Of a stretch of DNA of 64,000 nt, positions 45,943 to 55,674 are shown piece after piece (the stretch's first letter is position 1; each line of letters starts with the position of its first letter). The DNA is taken from assembly GCA_047635695.1 (NCBI GenBank), contig JBLILN010000008.1:1-64000 (forward strand), written 5' to 3'. The translations under genes were made by a program, and so were the position numbers. The notes beneath the pieces were generated by a model. It made no database searches, was not told the origin of the DNA, and saw nothing but the letters and a program-made list of their open reading frames with translations. The DNA is from UBA2136 sp047635695. GTDB lineage: Bacteria > Pseudomonadota > Alphaproteobacteria > UBA2136.

Positions 45943-46977
45943 TTAAATTTGATTCAGCACAAAAGCCCAAACAAGAATTTGTGGTAATGTAATCAGCGGT
46001 AAAAACAAGGCCGTTTTCCACTGGCCCAGCGTTTCCCTTAAAATCATAATCTCCGTATAATCGGTAGAAACGCCCGCCATTAAAAAGGCAAAGCTGTTGC
46101 CTGGTGCATCTGCTTTATTAAATATATCCGCCGCTATGGGTACAGAGCCCTCACTGCAAACTTCTATCACCGTTGCCGCCATGGTGGTTGTCATGAGTCC
46201 AAGCACTGTCGCACCAAAATAAGTTGCAAAACTTTCCGCTGGCATAAACTCACGCACCAAGGCCGCCATAACCACACCAAACAAAAGCCATTTAACCACA
46301 ATCTTGGCGTCACGCACGCCCGCCGTTAACATAGAAACAAAGGCTGACATTGACTTATCGCGCCCTTTAAAAGCTTTTTTGAACTCTGCTTTAAAGTGAT
46401 AATCAACAGGTAAGTCAACCTTATTGGGGTTGGCTTTTAACGTACCGCGGCCTACAGCTTTATCAAACAAATAACCACTGACAAAAGCAATAACCATCGA
46501 AAGAACAAGGAAGGTCAACATCCATTTAAAACCAATAAAGGCCCATAAAATAAGGGTGAGTGATAATGAATTCCAAGGGCTGGCAATTAAAAAGGCCATT
46601 ACCTGACCAATAGAAGCACCACGTTCATAAAGTTTTGCCCCCACCATTAAAATGCCGTGGCTACAAAGGTCTAGCATAACACCCGCACAAGTGGCACGCA
46701 CAAGGCCACTGTTTGTACCACCTTTACCAAGGGCCGCAACCACTAATTCACGCGGAATACGGCCAACAATGCCTACAAAAAGTACGCCTAAGGCAAGCCC
46801 CCACCACATACTGTTCATAATTTCAAATACATTGGCGGCTAAGCTTTGCATGCCGTCAATCGACAGGCCTAAATAGACAGAAAATAGATTAAGAATATAA
46901 AACACGGCCACAGATAAAAGTGATGCTATGAATATGATATCATAGCGTTTTTTTGGTTTTGCGCAGCAATCAGACAT
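45943..46977 (-). CDS. DUF318/ArsP-type permease
   Basis: A 344-residue inner-membrane permease with about eight to ten spans. Two halves carry the family's repeated pattern: GVMLDLCSHGILMVG...SPWNSLSL and VIEVCSEGSVPIAADIFN...GVSTDYTEI. The family includes the organoarsenical exporter ArsP and other metal-related permeases. The N-terminus MSDCCAKPKKR has a vicinal cysteine pair that could bind a thiophilic metal; this is inference. It stands alone with no ars gene next to it. Confidence 0.85.
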   Translation of the reverse strand: MSDCCAKPKKRYDIIFIASLLSVAVFYILNLFSVYLGLSIDGMQSLAANVFEIMNSMWWGLALGVLFVGIVGRIPRELVVAALGKGGTNSGLVRATCAGVMLDLCSHGILMVGAKLYERGASIGQVMAFLIASPWNSLSLTLILWAFIGFKWMLTFLVLSMVIAFVSGYLFDKAVGRGTLKANPNKVDLPVDYHFKAEFKKAFKGRDKSMSAFVSMLTAGVRDAKIVVKWLLFGVVMAALVREFMPAESFATYFGATVLGLMTTTMAATVIEVCSEGSVPIAADIFNKADAPGNSFAFLMAGVSTDYTEIMILRETLGQWKTALFLPLITLPQILVWAFVLNQI

Positions 46978-47020
46978 GTTTTAAGACCTTTTATTTATTA
47001 CGAGTACCATTGGAACATAA

Positions 47021-47045
47021 AAAAAGGGGTTTAACACCCCTTTTC
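47021..47045. terminator. Intrinsic terminator
   Basis: GGGGT / ACCCC stem (47026-47040) with flanking A and T runs, second of two terminators between the 47139 gene and the permease. Confidence 0.75.
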
Positions 47046-47094
47046 GAAAATTGCTATCATTTTTACTGGCAAAGGTAAATTAAGAGTAAAGCAT

Positions 47095-47124
47095 AAAAAA
47101 ACCTTCCATTAAGAAGGCTTTTTA
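47095..47124 (-). terminator. Intrinsic terminator of 47139-47486 gene
   Basis: CCTTC / GAAGG stem with A and T runs; ATCGAA (47125-47130) directly upstream in the minus-strand transcript. Confidence 0.8.
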
Positions 47125-47138
47125 TTCGATACGTTATT

Positions 47139-47486
47139 TTAATCGGTTAAGTGAATCACCAGCCAATCACCCATAGCATGATAAGCGGAAAAACCTTTCT
47201 CTTTTAAGGACTTAACCACCACATCCGATACAGCGTTCGTTGCAACACCATAAAAATGTGGTATTTTAACTTCAACCTTATCATCGGTAAAATTAATACT
47301 TTCATTTGGATGTTCATTCTTTCTTGAAATTTCTTTCAGATGGCGTTGAGTCATTACTTTTAAGCATTCAATTTCTAACGCCTTAATGTTTGCCTGAAGT
47401 AAAACTTGATATAAGTCACCTCCACCTAAAGAGCGCGCATTATATTCGTCTTTCGTTTGTGGGAAAGGGTTTTGTTGATTACTCAT
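47139..47486 (-). CDS. Hypothetical protein
   Basis: 115 residues from ATG 47486, which has GGAGGTAC upstream. Soluble; no recognised domain. Single-gene unit with its own terminator. Confidence 0.65.
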   Translation of the reverse strand: MSNQQNPFPQTKDEYNARSLGGGDLYQVLLQANIKALEIECLKVMTQRHLKEISRKNEHPNESINFTDDKVEVKIPHFYGVATNAVSDVVVKSLKEKGFSAYHAMGDWLVIHLTD

Positions 47487-47605
47487 AACGAGTACCTCCG
47501 TAAAAGGAAAAAAGATATTTTTCAATATATATTATGCATATTAAAGTTATAATTACAAGGGACTAGAAAAAAAACTCCTAGCATTTGATTAAACCTAAAC
47601 ACATC

Positions 47606-48745
47606 TTAAAGTTTATCGACCAACAATTTTTTAGGTAGCGTCGTCAGGTTATCAACACCATCCTTAGTAATAGCGACAATGTCTTCAATACGTGCGCCAC
47701 CTTTACCAGGGTAATAAAGCCCAGGTTCAATGGTTACCACCATATTTTCAAGCAAAGCATTTTTATTACGCGGACTAACACCTGGGCCATCGTCATGCAC
47801 TTCTAAACCAAGAGCATGCCCCGTGCCGTGGAAAAAGCCAAAACTATCGCCATTTTCATCTGTGCCTGTTTTAAAGCCAGCTTGAATAAGAACGTCGTCC
47901 ACCACTTTATGAACTTCAGCGCCCGTTACACCGGCCTTGGCCGTGTCGAGCCCCATTTGCTGAGCCGTCTTCACAGCATTATATAAATCAAGGTGCCAGT
48001 CAGACGCTTCACCCTTTAAAACTGTTCTTGTCAAATCACCATTATAAGCGTTACGGCCATGGGGAAAGCTATCAATAATGATAAATTCATTAGCGTAAAG
48101 AAGGCCCGTACCACGGTTATGTGGGTCGGCAGCTTGGGCGCCACAAGCTACAATAGGCCCACCATTAAAGCCGATACAGCCCTGCTCAGCATTTTTACTA
48201 TTCATCAAACCTTGGATGATTTCTGACGTTAAAGGGTTCCCCTGCCAAGACAAGGACAGATCTTTATTAATGCTCGCCGCCTGCAAAACTTCAAACGCCC
48301 GCGCAAAAGCTTGCTCATTTATCTGTTGGCAAGTGCGGATTTTTTCAATTTCTTCGGCCGTTTTAATGATACGACTTTCAAAGAAAGTTGTCTGTTTAAC
48401 GTTGATTTTCAGACCTTTTGACTGCAAGTCAACCATAGCACCAGCAGGGAAGTTTTTAGGCACTTCGACTGTGTCTACACCATAAGAATTAACGAAGTAA
48501 GTGACAATATCTTTCAGTGCAAAATCTGTATGTCCTGCAGACTCCATCGCCGCTATAATGTCAGTTATTGCATGAACATGATCTACCTTGGCCACTTTTT
48601 TGCCGCGACCAATTTCAAGGGCGTTCAACAAAATATGTGTTTCACCTTTTTCGTCCATAAACCAAATATAGTCGTCATGCATTTCAAGTTTTGTTGCGTA
48701 GAAACTGTCAGCGCCGCAACCATATATAAGTTTTGCTTGTGTCAT
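47606..48745 (-). CDS. M24-family metallopeptidase (Xaa-Pro aminopeptidase-like)
   Basis: 379 residues: creatinase-like N-terminal domain (about 1-125) and pita-bread catalytic domain. Metal ligands: Asp in IIIDSFPHG and NGDLTRT, His in FFHGTGHALG, Glu in TIEPGLY and IEDIVAI, all present, so it should be active. The family removes an N-terminal residue preceding proline; exact substrate unknown. Cytosolic. Confidence 0.88.
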   Translation of the reverse strand: MTQAKLIYGCGADSFYATKLEMHDDYIWFMDEKGETHILLNALEIGRGKKVAKVDHVHAITDIIAAMESAGHTDFALKDIVTYFVNSYGVDTVEVPKNFPAGAMVDLQSKGLKINVKQTTFFESRIIKTAEEIEKIRTCQQINEQAFARAFEVLQAASINKDLSLSWQGNPLTSEIIQGLMNSKNAEQGCIGFNGGPIVACGAQAADPHNRGTGLLYANEFIIIDSFPHGRNAYNGDLTRTVLKGEASDWHLDLYNAVKTAQQMGLDTAKAGVTGAEVHKVVDDVLIQAGFKTGTDENGDSFGFFHGTGHALGLEVHDDGPGVSPRNKNALLENMVVTIEPGLYYPGKGGARIEDIVAITKDGVDNLTTLPKKLLVDKL

Positions 48746-48896
48746 TTTTTAAACCTCTGGATATTTAATAGAAAATATTATTATTTACCTTTCTATATTA
48801 CATGAAAAGCAGATTATTTCACCATGAAAAAGAAATTTTAGCTTAGGTAAATCCTATAAAAAACACATATCATCTTTTTAAATGAAAGGCCTATAG

Positions 48897-50022
48897 CTAA
48901 GAAATGCGCACAATGCCGCCTGGCTGACGTTCAATGAGGCCCGATAAATCCATGTCGGTTAACATGGCGATAACGGCACGCTCGTCCATGCCCGTTAAGC
49001 GAATGAGTTCATCCACCGCAACAGGTGTGCTTGATAAAAGATTAAGCAGGCAATTTTCTGGCGACATATCATTTTCAACCAATTTTATTGGCATGTCATT
49101 TGTTGTGGGCTGCACTGCATCAAAGGACATCACACCTTGCTTGGGTGCTGTAAAACCTGTTAATACTTTAGGAAGGTTTTCGAGAATATCCTCGACCGTT
49201 TGCAACATCGTTGCCCCATTTTGAATGAGGTAATTTGGCCCCGAAGAGCGGATATCGGCAGGGCTACCTGGCATGGCAAAAACTTCACGCCCCTGCTCAC
49301 TTGCAAGGCGTGCAGTAATCAATGAACCGCTTTTTTTAGCCGCTTCAATAACGGCTACGCCTAAACTTAAACCGCTGACAATACGATTACGACGTGGGAA
49401 ATGATTTTGCGTTGGCGCCATACCCAAAGGCATTTCACTAACAATCGCACCACCTTTATTGATAATTTCGTGGTAAAGGTCGGCATTTTCTGGTGGATAT
49501 ATATGGTCAAGACCGCCAGCAACTACAGCAATGGTTATACCACCCGCTTCAAGTGTACCTCTATGTGCAGCGCTATCGATACCGCGTGCAAGGCCACTGG
49601 TAATGACATAATTTTCTTTCACCAAGCCAGCTGCAATTTGTTTAGTAAATTTCATAGCTGGGGCACTGGCATTGCGGTTCCCAACAATAGCCACTTGCTC
49701 CTGCCCCCAAAGCTTTTAAATTACCTAAAACACTTAATACAGGGGGGCAATCATGAATAAATTTTAAGGCCGTGGGGAAAAATTCATCATCTTTAAAGAC
49801 AAATTGACCACCCAGTTTTTCAAGCATTTTAATTTCACGTGTCAGTACACGTTCAGAAACAACTTTTAGATTTTTTTTATAGCTTTTATTTAAGGAAGGG
49901 AATTCTTGAAGTGCTGCTTCGGCCGAACCAAACTTATCAACTAGTTTATGATAGATAATAGGCCCTACACCTGTAGAGCGAAATAGTTTGAGACTGTTGT
50001 ATTCTGCCCTTGATAAATCCAT
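48897..50022 (-). pseudogene. dprA: DNA processing protein DprA, one frameshift
   Basis: DprA loads RecA on incoming single-stranded DNA in transformation. The frame from 50022 runs to VLGNLKALG and then breaks in a run of five C (49704-49708); with four it reads QEQVAIVGNRNASAPAMKF and continues through the Rossmann domain (GLARGIDSAAH, FPRRNRI, SGSLITARLASEQGREVFAMPGSP) to a C-terminal winged helix. The repaired protein is about 374 residues, normal length. It follows plsY, a common order. A real null or a homopolymer error. Confidence 0.85.
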
Positions 50023-50063
50023 AACTAAAATATACAGATTTCACAGATAAAAATAAAGATAAT

Positions 50064-50645
50064 TTACAGTAAAGGTGGCAACTTCCGTTCTTTTAGTGGG
50101 TAATACTTTAAAAGTTCCTTGCGTAATTTGAATGATAAAATCATAGGCAATACAAAGCTTAAGGTAAGTGGCGTGTGGCTATCTGCCATAAAAATAGCCG
50201 CACAGGGGGCTAAAAGACATAACAATATACAAGCTGTATGTGCACGTCTTAAAAGTAAAAGCATGGCTATATAAGCAAGACATAAAAATAAACCAGAAAT
50301 TGGTTCGAGTATAATAGAAAAACCAAGCAGAGGTAAGGGCGATTTTGTACGTTTAAATTTTAACGCATGCATATAACAAGCTATCACGGCTGTCAAAAGC
50401 GCTGCATATAAAGCCAGTACGTCATGATGAAATAAAAGGCTAACCGTCACAAAGACAAGTGCAGGTTTAACCAAGTCACAAACAACCATCAAAAGGCTGG
50501 CTAACTTATAACCACGGCACCAAACAGATAAGGCCGACTGCCCCTGCTTTGATTTTTCTATACCAGCTAACCAAAAAGCGATAAGTGTAAAAGGCAGCAC
50601 CCCTACGACAATTGCTAAAAGAAATGATAGTACCCATATATTCAT
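50064..50645 (-). CDS. PlsY-like membrane protein lacking conserved motifs
   Basis: 193 residues with five or more membrane spans. PlsY, the acyl-phosphate glycerol-3-phosphate acyltransferase, has three cytosolic motifs including GSGNIGATN and GGKG. Here the regions read QGQSALSVW and FKRTKSPLPL; only GVLPF, the CDLVKP segment and a likely MHA at the histidine position are family-like. The gene order before dprA supports the assignment. It may be a non-catalytic remnant, with another PlsY elsewhere. Confidence 0.55.
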   Translation of the reverse strand: MNIWVLSFLLAIVVGVLPFTLIAFWLAGIEKSKQGQSALSVWCRGYKLASLLMVVCDLVKPALVFVTVSLLFHHDVLALYAALLTAVIACYMHALKFKRTKSPLPLLGFSIILEPISGLFLCLAYIAMLLLLRRAHTACILLCLLAPCAAIFMADSHTPLTLSFVLPMILSFKLRKELLKYYPLKERKLPPLL

Positions 50646-50733
50646 AAACGCTATCTTAGTTTTTTTTTATCTAAAAAGACAGTGTCTTTGCATAATAAAA
50701 AAGACCTACATATTCATGCAAGTCTTTTTATCG

Positions 50734-51543
50734 TTATTTATTTTTAAAGAGTGTATCTGCTATACGTTCCCATTCAGATGACATATAACTTTCTGTATCA
50801 GCAATGCCACCAAAATATTCATAGAATAGATGTGGCTTAGGGCTCAGAAGATAAAGAAAGCCTTTTTCTTCAATATAGCTGGCAAATTTTAAGTTTTTTT
50901 GGCGCATATACTGCAATGAAGCATCAGTGAGGTATTCTTCCATTTGAGGTGGTGTAAACATGCGATATATTTTTATTGTATAGCCCTCTATATGTTCAGG
51001 TAGCAATTTGACTAAACCATCACCCATCATTTTCATTTGGCGATGTACCTGTAAAACATGCATAGCATATAAAACTTCACTCACGCAGCTATCAATATAA
51101 CAAGGAGATAAATTACGAGAAGTATAGTAACTAACGGGTACGTCAGCCGTTGAAAAACCTGTCAACAAATCCATCGGTTTGGCAGTGGCTTTAAAGTTTT
51201 CACTTAATTGACGGATTTCAAAAGCAAAATTATCCATGTTTTTATGATCTTTTATGTCTTGTAGTAAACGGGTAATTTTTTCACCGTCTTTTTTCGTTTC
51301 ATCATGTGGCAAAGATTTGCCGTTATAGTCACTGTCAACAGGCCGTTTTTTGGTATGTAAAACAAACCGTATTTGCGTTTTGTAGCGAGACTCTTCAAGT
51401 AAAGCTAAATAAGGCGGCACGACAATTTCATCTGTATTGACGATAAATTTTTTATCGCCTTTAACCACGTACACGCAATCGGCGTCGAGGCTGTAAATGT
51501 TCATCCCTCTGATATTCAGAAGCAGACGTTTGGGGGTTTCCAT
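50734..51543 (-). CDS. Hypothetical protein
   Basis: 269 residues from ATG 51543, with GAGGTGAA upstream; the frame is open further upstream but the added residues are hydrophobic and unlike the rest. Soluble, with no recognised domain. The N-terminal part is beta-rich and contains a cluster YVVKGDKKFIVNTDEIVVPPY. Single gene. Confidence 0.65.
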   Translation of the reverse strand: METPKRLLLNIRGMNIYSLDADCVYVVKGDKKFIVNTDEIVVPPYLALLEESRYKTQIRFVLHTKKRPVDSDYNGKSLPHDETKKDGEKITRLLQDIKDHKNMDNFAFEIRQLSENFKATAKPMDLLTGFSTADVPVSYYTSRNLSPCYIDSCVSEVLYAMHVLQVHRQMKMMGDGLVKLLPEHIEGYTIKIYRMFTPPQMEEYLTDASLQYMRQKNLKFASYIEEKGFLYLLSPKPHLFYEYFGGIADTESYMSSEWERIADTLFKNK

Positions 51544-51667
51544 AAGATTCACCTCTATTAGGTAATATATGTGTGTGTCAAAACCTATGATAAGGTTTAA
51601 AAAGAAAAGTTTATGTGTCTTTATTAAAAATAGAGTGTACAAAACACATCAGTATAAAGCAAGAAAA

Positions 51668-51692
51668 AAGCCTCTAAATTCAGAGGCTTTTC
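51668..51692 (-). terminator. Intrinsic terminator of 51712-52350 gene
   Basis: GCCTCT / AGAGGC stem with AAATTC loop (51670-51687), followed on the minus strand by T run; AGCGAA (51698-51703) upstream in the transcript. Confidence 0.85.
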
Positions 51693-51711
51693 ATATTTTC
51701 GCTAGCAGTTA

Positions 51712-52350
51712 CTATGTTTGTGGCTGTTCAAGGCTATAGGCATTGACCATGCCATAACCTGAGGTAAATCTACCCACATCAGCAATTCTTACAATGCCGA
51801 CAACCTGAGGTATAAGACTGATACGTGCATCATTTAACACAGGTATTTGAGCGTTATACATTTTCAAAGACTGTTCAAAGTCCGCTAAATTTTCAAAGTT
51901 TAAAAGGCTTGGTAAGATTGGTTGTTTAACCATAGCCTCTACCGTTGCCTGAATCAAACCACTAATTTGTTGTTTAGCCTGTTCACATTTAACTTCAAGT
52001 TCAGCCGAACCTTCATAAAAACGCTTTTGCCACCCCTGCGTCAATTCAATTGTAACCGATTCTAAATGGTCAAATAAAATATCAACAGGCGGCGTATGGT
52101 TTGGCATAAAAGCAGCGGCAGACTGGTAAGGTGCAACAACGCTTAGGGCTAAGTCTTTCAGCCATAAAACTTCAGGCTTTGCGCCATATAAACGCTTAAA
52201 TTCAATATTCCAAGCTTTGATAAATGCATTTCTTGTTGCCAAGGGCATTGTAATAGAGGTTGAAATGGTTTGAGCGTAGTAAATAACCAACGGCTCGTTG
52301 GCTTTTTCAGGATTTCCTGCAATAATATCTTCTATTATTTGAGCGTCCAT
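51712..52350 (-). CDS. Hypothetical protein
   Basis: 212 residues, soluble, helix-rich (about 100-150 coiled-coil-like), no recognised family. AAGGAGT ribosome site just upstream. Single-gene unit with a terminator. Confidence 0.65.
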   Translation of the reverse strand: MDAQIIEDIIAGNPEKANEPLVIYYAQTISTSITMPLATRNAFIKAWNIEFKRLYGAKPEVLWLKDLALSVVAPYQSAAAFMPNHTPPVDILFDHLESVTIELTQGWQKRFYEGSAELEVKCEQAKQQISGLIQATVEAMVKQPILPSLLNFENLADFEQSLKMYNAQIPVLNDARISLIPQVVGIVRIADVGRFTSGYGMVNAYSLEQPQT

Positions 52351-52437
52351 AATGGACTCCTTAAAAGTGTTCTCTATAATTCAGAGTAAAAAGAATAGGT
52401 GAATATAGCTAATATATAAGGACTTAAACACCTAACT

Positions 52438-52911
52438 TCAAGTACAATACCTTAAGTTTTCTAGGACGCTTTGTAAAAACAGCGACGCAGCAACACTATC
52501 CACCTGTTTTTTAATGTCTTTTTTACTGGCGCGCTTTTGTCGCCCTTGGCGTTGTTCAAACAAGGCATTCGTGGCTGAAACCGTTGACAGCCTTTCATCC
52601 CACAGCAATACAGGTATAGACAAATCACGTTCGACATTTTCTGCAAAAGATATACATGACTTTGTTTGCGGTGTAATACCGCCACTCATATTCAAAGGCA
52701 AGCCCACAACAGCGCAAGTAACGCCTTCTTTTTCGATAAATTGACGTAAAATCTCTTTATCCACCTTCCATTTTTCACGTGTCAGCGTTTTAAACGGCGA
52801 GGCGATCATGCGCCCTTTATCACTGGTGGCAATGCCCACTGTTTTACTACCAACATCAAAGGCAATGATTTTTCCTGTATTTGGAAGCTCTCGAGGGTTG
52901 CTAATTGGCAT
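52438..52911 (-). CDS. ruvX: Putative Holliday junction resolvase RuvX (YqgF)
   Basis: 157 residues, RNase H-like fold. Motifs: IIAFDVGSKTVGIATSD, VVGLPLNMSGG, and LLWDERLSTVSAT. In bacteria YqgF also processes the 5' end of 16S rRNA. It is divergent from gatC with a 56-bp spacer, an arrangement common in Alphaproteobacteria. Confidence 0.93.
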   Translation of the reverse strand: MPISNPRELPNTGKIIAFDVGSKTVGIATSDKGRMIASPFKTLTREKWKVDKEILRQFIEKEGVTCAVVGLPLNMSGGITPQTKSCISFAENVERDLSIPVLLWDERLSTVSATNALFEQRQGRQKRASKKDIKKQVDSVAASLFLQSVLENLRYCT

Positions 52912-52967
52912 GTTTTTTGGTATCTATATTATGTTAAAAATAATTAATTAGTTAGGAATCTAACACA

Positions 52968-53258
52968 ATGTCTATCGATCTTAAAACAGTAAACAAGCTT
53001 GCAAGGCTTTCTGCTATGAAATTTGATGAAGAAACAGCCACAGAAATTGCTGGCGACCTTAATAAAATTGTCGACTTTATTTCTCAATTGCAAGAGGTCC
53101 AGACAGAAGGCGTTGAACCAATGTCAAGCACCGTTGACACAACCATCACGCCTGAACGTGAAGACAAAGTAACGGCAATAAACGACCGTGAAAGCCTGAT
53201 GTCAACAAGCCCTAAACAAGAAATGGGCTTCTTTGTTGTACCGCGCGTTATTGAATAA
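52968..53258 (+). CDS. gatC: Aspartyl/glutamyl-tRNA amidotransferase subunit C
   Basis: 96 residues, normal length. Conserved pattern: KTVNKLARLSAMKF, DLNKIVDFISQLQEV, and the PM(S)S segment. It stabilises GatA. First gene of gatC-gatA-(IMPase)-gatB. Confidence 0.95.
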   Translation: MSIDLKTVNKLARLSAMKFDEETATEIAGDLNKIVDFISQLQEVQTEGVEPMSSTVDTTITPEREDKVTAINDRESLMSTSPKQEMGFFVVPRVIE

Positions 53259-53326
53259 CATCTAAACGTGCTATTTGCATTTTGATGCATCATGAGATTT
53301 AAAACAAAATATGAGTAAGAGATACT

Positions 53327-54793
53327 ATGGAATTATATGAACTAAGCCTTAAAGAATCGGCTGAAAAAATTAAAAACAAAGAAATTAGCTCAATGGAGCT
53401 AACAAAGTCATTGCTCGACCGTATTGAAACACGTAATGCTGAAATTAATGCATATGTCACCATCGACCGTGAAAAAGCGTTAAAAATGGCTGAAGCTTCA
53501 GACAAACGCGTTAAAGAAGGTAACCCTCGCCTTATTGAAGGTGTGCCTCTTGGTATCAAAGACCTCTTTTGTACAAAAGGCGTACGCACAACGGCTTGTT
53601 CACATATTTTAGACGGTTTTATACCGCCATATGAGTCAACAGTGACCGAAAACCTTTGGAGCGCAGGTGGTGTTTTACTCGGTAAAACAAACATGGACGA
53701 ATTCGCCATGGGTTCTTCAAACGAAACGTCATACTACGGCGCCGTTAAAAACCCTTGGAACTTAGAATGCACACCAGGTGGTTCTTCGGGTGGTTCTGCC
53801 GCTGCCGTAGCCGACTACCAATGCGCAGCCTCCACAGGCTCTGACACAGGTGGCTCTATTCGCCAGCCAGCATCATTTACAGGTACAGTCGGTATCAAGC
53901 CAACCTATGGCCGTTGCTCACGCTACGGTATGATAGCCTTTGCTTCATCACTCGACCAAGCTGGTGCTTTTGCACGTAACGTCGAAGACGCCGCTTTAAT
54001 GCTCCGTTCTATGAGTGGTTACGATGAGAAGGATTCCACTTCTGCTGACCGCCCGATTGAAAACTACGACAACAAACTTGCTGAGTTTGACATTAAAGGC
54101 CTTAAAATTGGCCTACCAAAAGAATACTTTGTCGACGAACTAAACCTTGAAGTACGCGCCATTATAGACAAAGCCATTAAAAACTTTGAAGACCAAGGTG
54201 CTGAAGTTGTGGAAATAAGCCTGCCATATACAAAATATGCTGTACCAGCTTACTACATTATTGCCCCAGCTGAAGCCGCCGCTAACCTTTCTCGTTATGA
54301 TGGTATGCGTTACGGCCTGCGTGTAGAAGGTGAAAACCTACAAGACACATACATGAAAACACGTACAGAAGGTTTTGGCCCAGAAGTACAGCGCCGTATT
54401 ATGATTGGTAACTACACACTTTCTTCTGGTTACTACGACGCTTACTATACAAAAGCACAGCGTGTACGTGCCCTTATTACAAAGGACTTTGAAGAAGCCT
54501 TTGAAAAAGTGGATATCATCATCACGCCAACCACACCAACACCAGCCTTTAAGCTTGGTGGTAAAGTGGAAGACCCAATACAAATGTACCTCAACGACAT
54601 TTTCACTGTGGCAACAAACCTTGCTGGTTTACCGGGCTTAAGCGTCCCTGCTGGTACAATGACCTATGAAGGTTCAACCCTACCGGTTGGTGTTCAAATT
54701 ATTGGCCCTGCGTTTAGTGAACGTAAAATGTTGCGTGCCGCTTATGCCCACGAACAAATGACTAAATTTAACGTTTTATCGGCACAAGGTTAA
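53327..54793 (+). CDS. gatA: Aspartyl/glutamyl-tRNA amidotransferase subunit A
   Basis: 488 residues. Amidase that releases ammonia from glutamine for Glu-tRNA(Gln) or Asp-tRNA(Asn) transamidation. The amidase signature GGSSGGSAAAVADYQ and the catalytic Ser-cisSer-Lys set (Lys in GIKDLFC; Ser in TGSDTGGSIRQPAS) are intact. Confidence 0.97.
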   Translation: MELYELSLKESAEKIKNKEISSMELTKSLLDRIETRNAEINAYVTIDREKALKMAEASDKRVKEGNPRLIEGVPLGIKDLFCTKGVRTTACSHILDGFIPPYESTVTENLWSAGGVLLGKTNMDEFAMGSSNETSYYGAVKNPWNLECTPGGSSGGSAAAVADYQCAASTGSDTGGSIRQPASFTGTVGIKPTYGRCSRYGMIAFASSLDQAGAFARNVEDAALMLRSMSGYDEKDSTSADRPIENYDNKLAEFDIKGLKIGLPKEYFVDELNLEVRAIIDKAIKNFEDQGAEVVEISLPYTKYAVPAYYIIAPAEAAANLSRYDGMRYGLRVEGENLQDTYMKTRTEGFGPEVQRRIMIGNYTLSSGYYDAYYTKAQRVRALITKDFEEAFEKVDIIITPTTPTPAFKLGGKVEDPIQMYLNDIFTVATNLAGLPGLSVPAGTMTYEGSTLPVGVQIIGPAFSERKMLRAAYAHEQMTKFNVLSAQG

Positions 54794-54804
54794 GGGATAA
54801 AAAG

Positions 54805-55653
54805 GTGTTTAACAAAAAAAGCCAGCCAGAATACTTTGCGAGTCTGCTTAAAACCCTTGTGGTTGAAGCAGGCTCAATGGCTCGCCATATGCGCCTCGAC
54901 GCAAAAGCTCAAGAAAAAGATGATATGTCTATTGTCACAACGGCTGACCTTGCGGTTAGTGAATTGATTGCAGGCAGGCTTTCTAACTTTTTAGAGCGTG
55001 ATGACCATATTCTTATTGACGAAGAAACAGCTGACAAACTTCCACCAATGGATGAAGTTTTAAGTAAAGACTACCAATGGGTACTCGACCCCATTGATGG
55101 CACGGCACCATTTTTTGCAGGCTTACCTTTTTACGGTGTGTCTTTAGGACTTATGCGTAAGGGTGAACCTTGGTTAGGCGCTGTTTACTTGCCAGAACTT
55201 GATGACCTTTTTTGGACAGACGGTAAAGGTAATGTGATGCGTCAACGTGGTGCCAAAGGCGCTTCGACACCAAGGGCGCTTTTAAAGCCTGATGTTAAGT
55301 TATACGACCACACACCCGTTTTAAATACGACACTCTTCGAAAACCATCGGTTTTCGGGATACTCTATTGGAACAGGCTCAGCCGTATGCGATGGTGTTTT
55401 TGCTTGCCAAAGCAATGCAGCAGGTATTATTAGCCAAGCCTATATATGGGACCAAGCCGCTTTATTCGCTTTATACAAAACGCTCGGTTTTAACATTACA
55501 AACACCGCAACAAATAAAGAATTTTCAAAATTTGATGGCACATGGCTAAGTGATAACTGGAAACTCAAAGAACCTTTTATCGCAGCGCTACCAGAGAATT
55601 TAACTTTTATAAAAAACAAATTTGAATACCTAGGCGCTACAAAAGTGGCTTAA
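54805..55653 (+). CDS. Inositol monophosphatase-family protein between gatA and gatB
   Basis: 282 residues from GTG 54805 (AAGG upstream, 11 bp after gatA). Family motifs: ILIDEET, WVLDPIDGTAPF, and WDQAALFALYKTLG (the WDxAA segment). Related to HisN-type histidinol phosphatases and CysQ. The metal-binding residues of the two main motifs are present, so it is probably active; substrate uncertain. It stands inside the gatCAB operon, where it is not usually found. Confidence 0.85.
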   Translation: MFNKKSQPEYFASLLKTLVVEAGSMARHMRLDAKAQEKDDMSIVTTADLAVSELIAGRLSNFLERDDHILIDEETADKLPPMDEVLSKDYQWVLDPIDGTAPFFAGLPFYGVSLGLMRKGEPWLGAVYLPELDDLFWTDGKGNVMRQRGAKGASTPRALLKPDVKLYDHTPVLNTTLFENHRFSGYSIGTGSAVCDGVFACQSNAAGIISQAYIWDQAALFALYKTLGFNITNTATNKEFSKFDGTWLSDNWKLKEPFIAALPENLTFIKNKFEYLGATKVA

Positions 55654-55674
55654 TTTTAAGAAAGAAGAGAAAAT

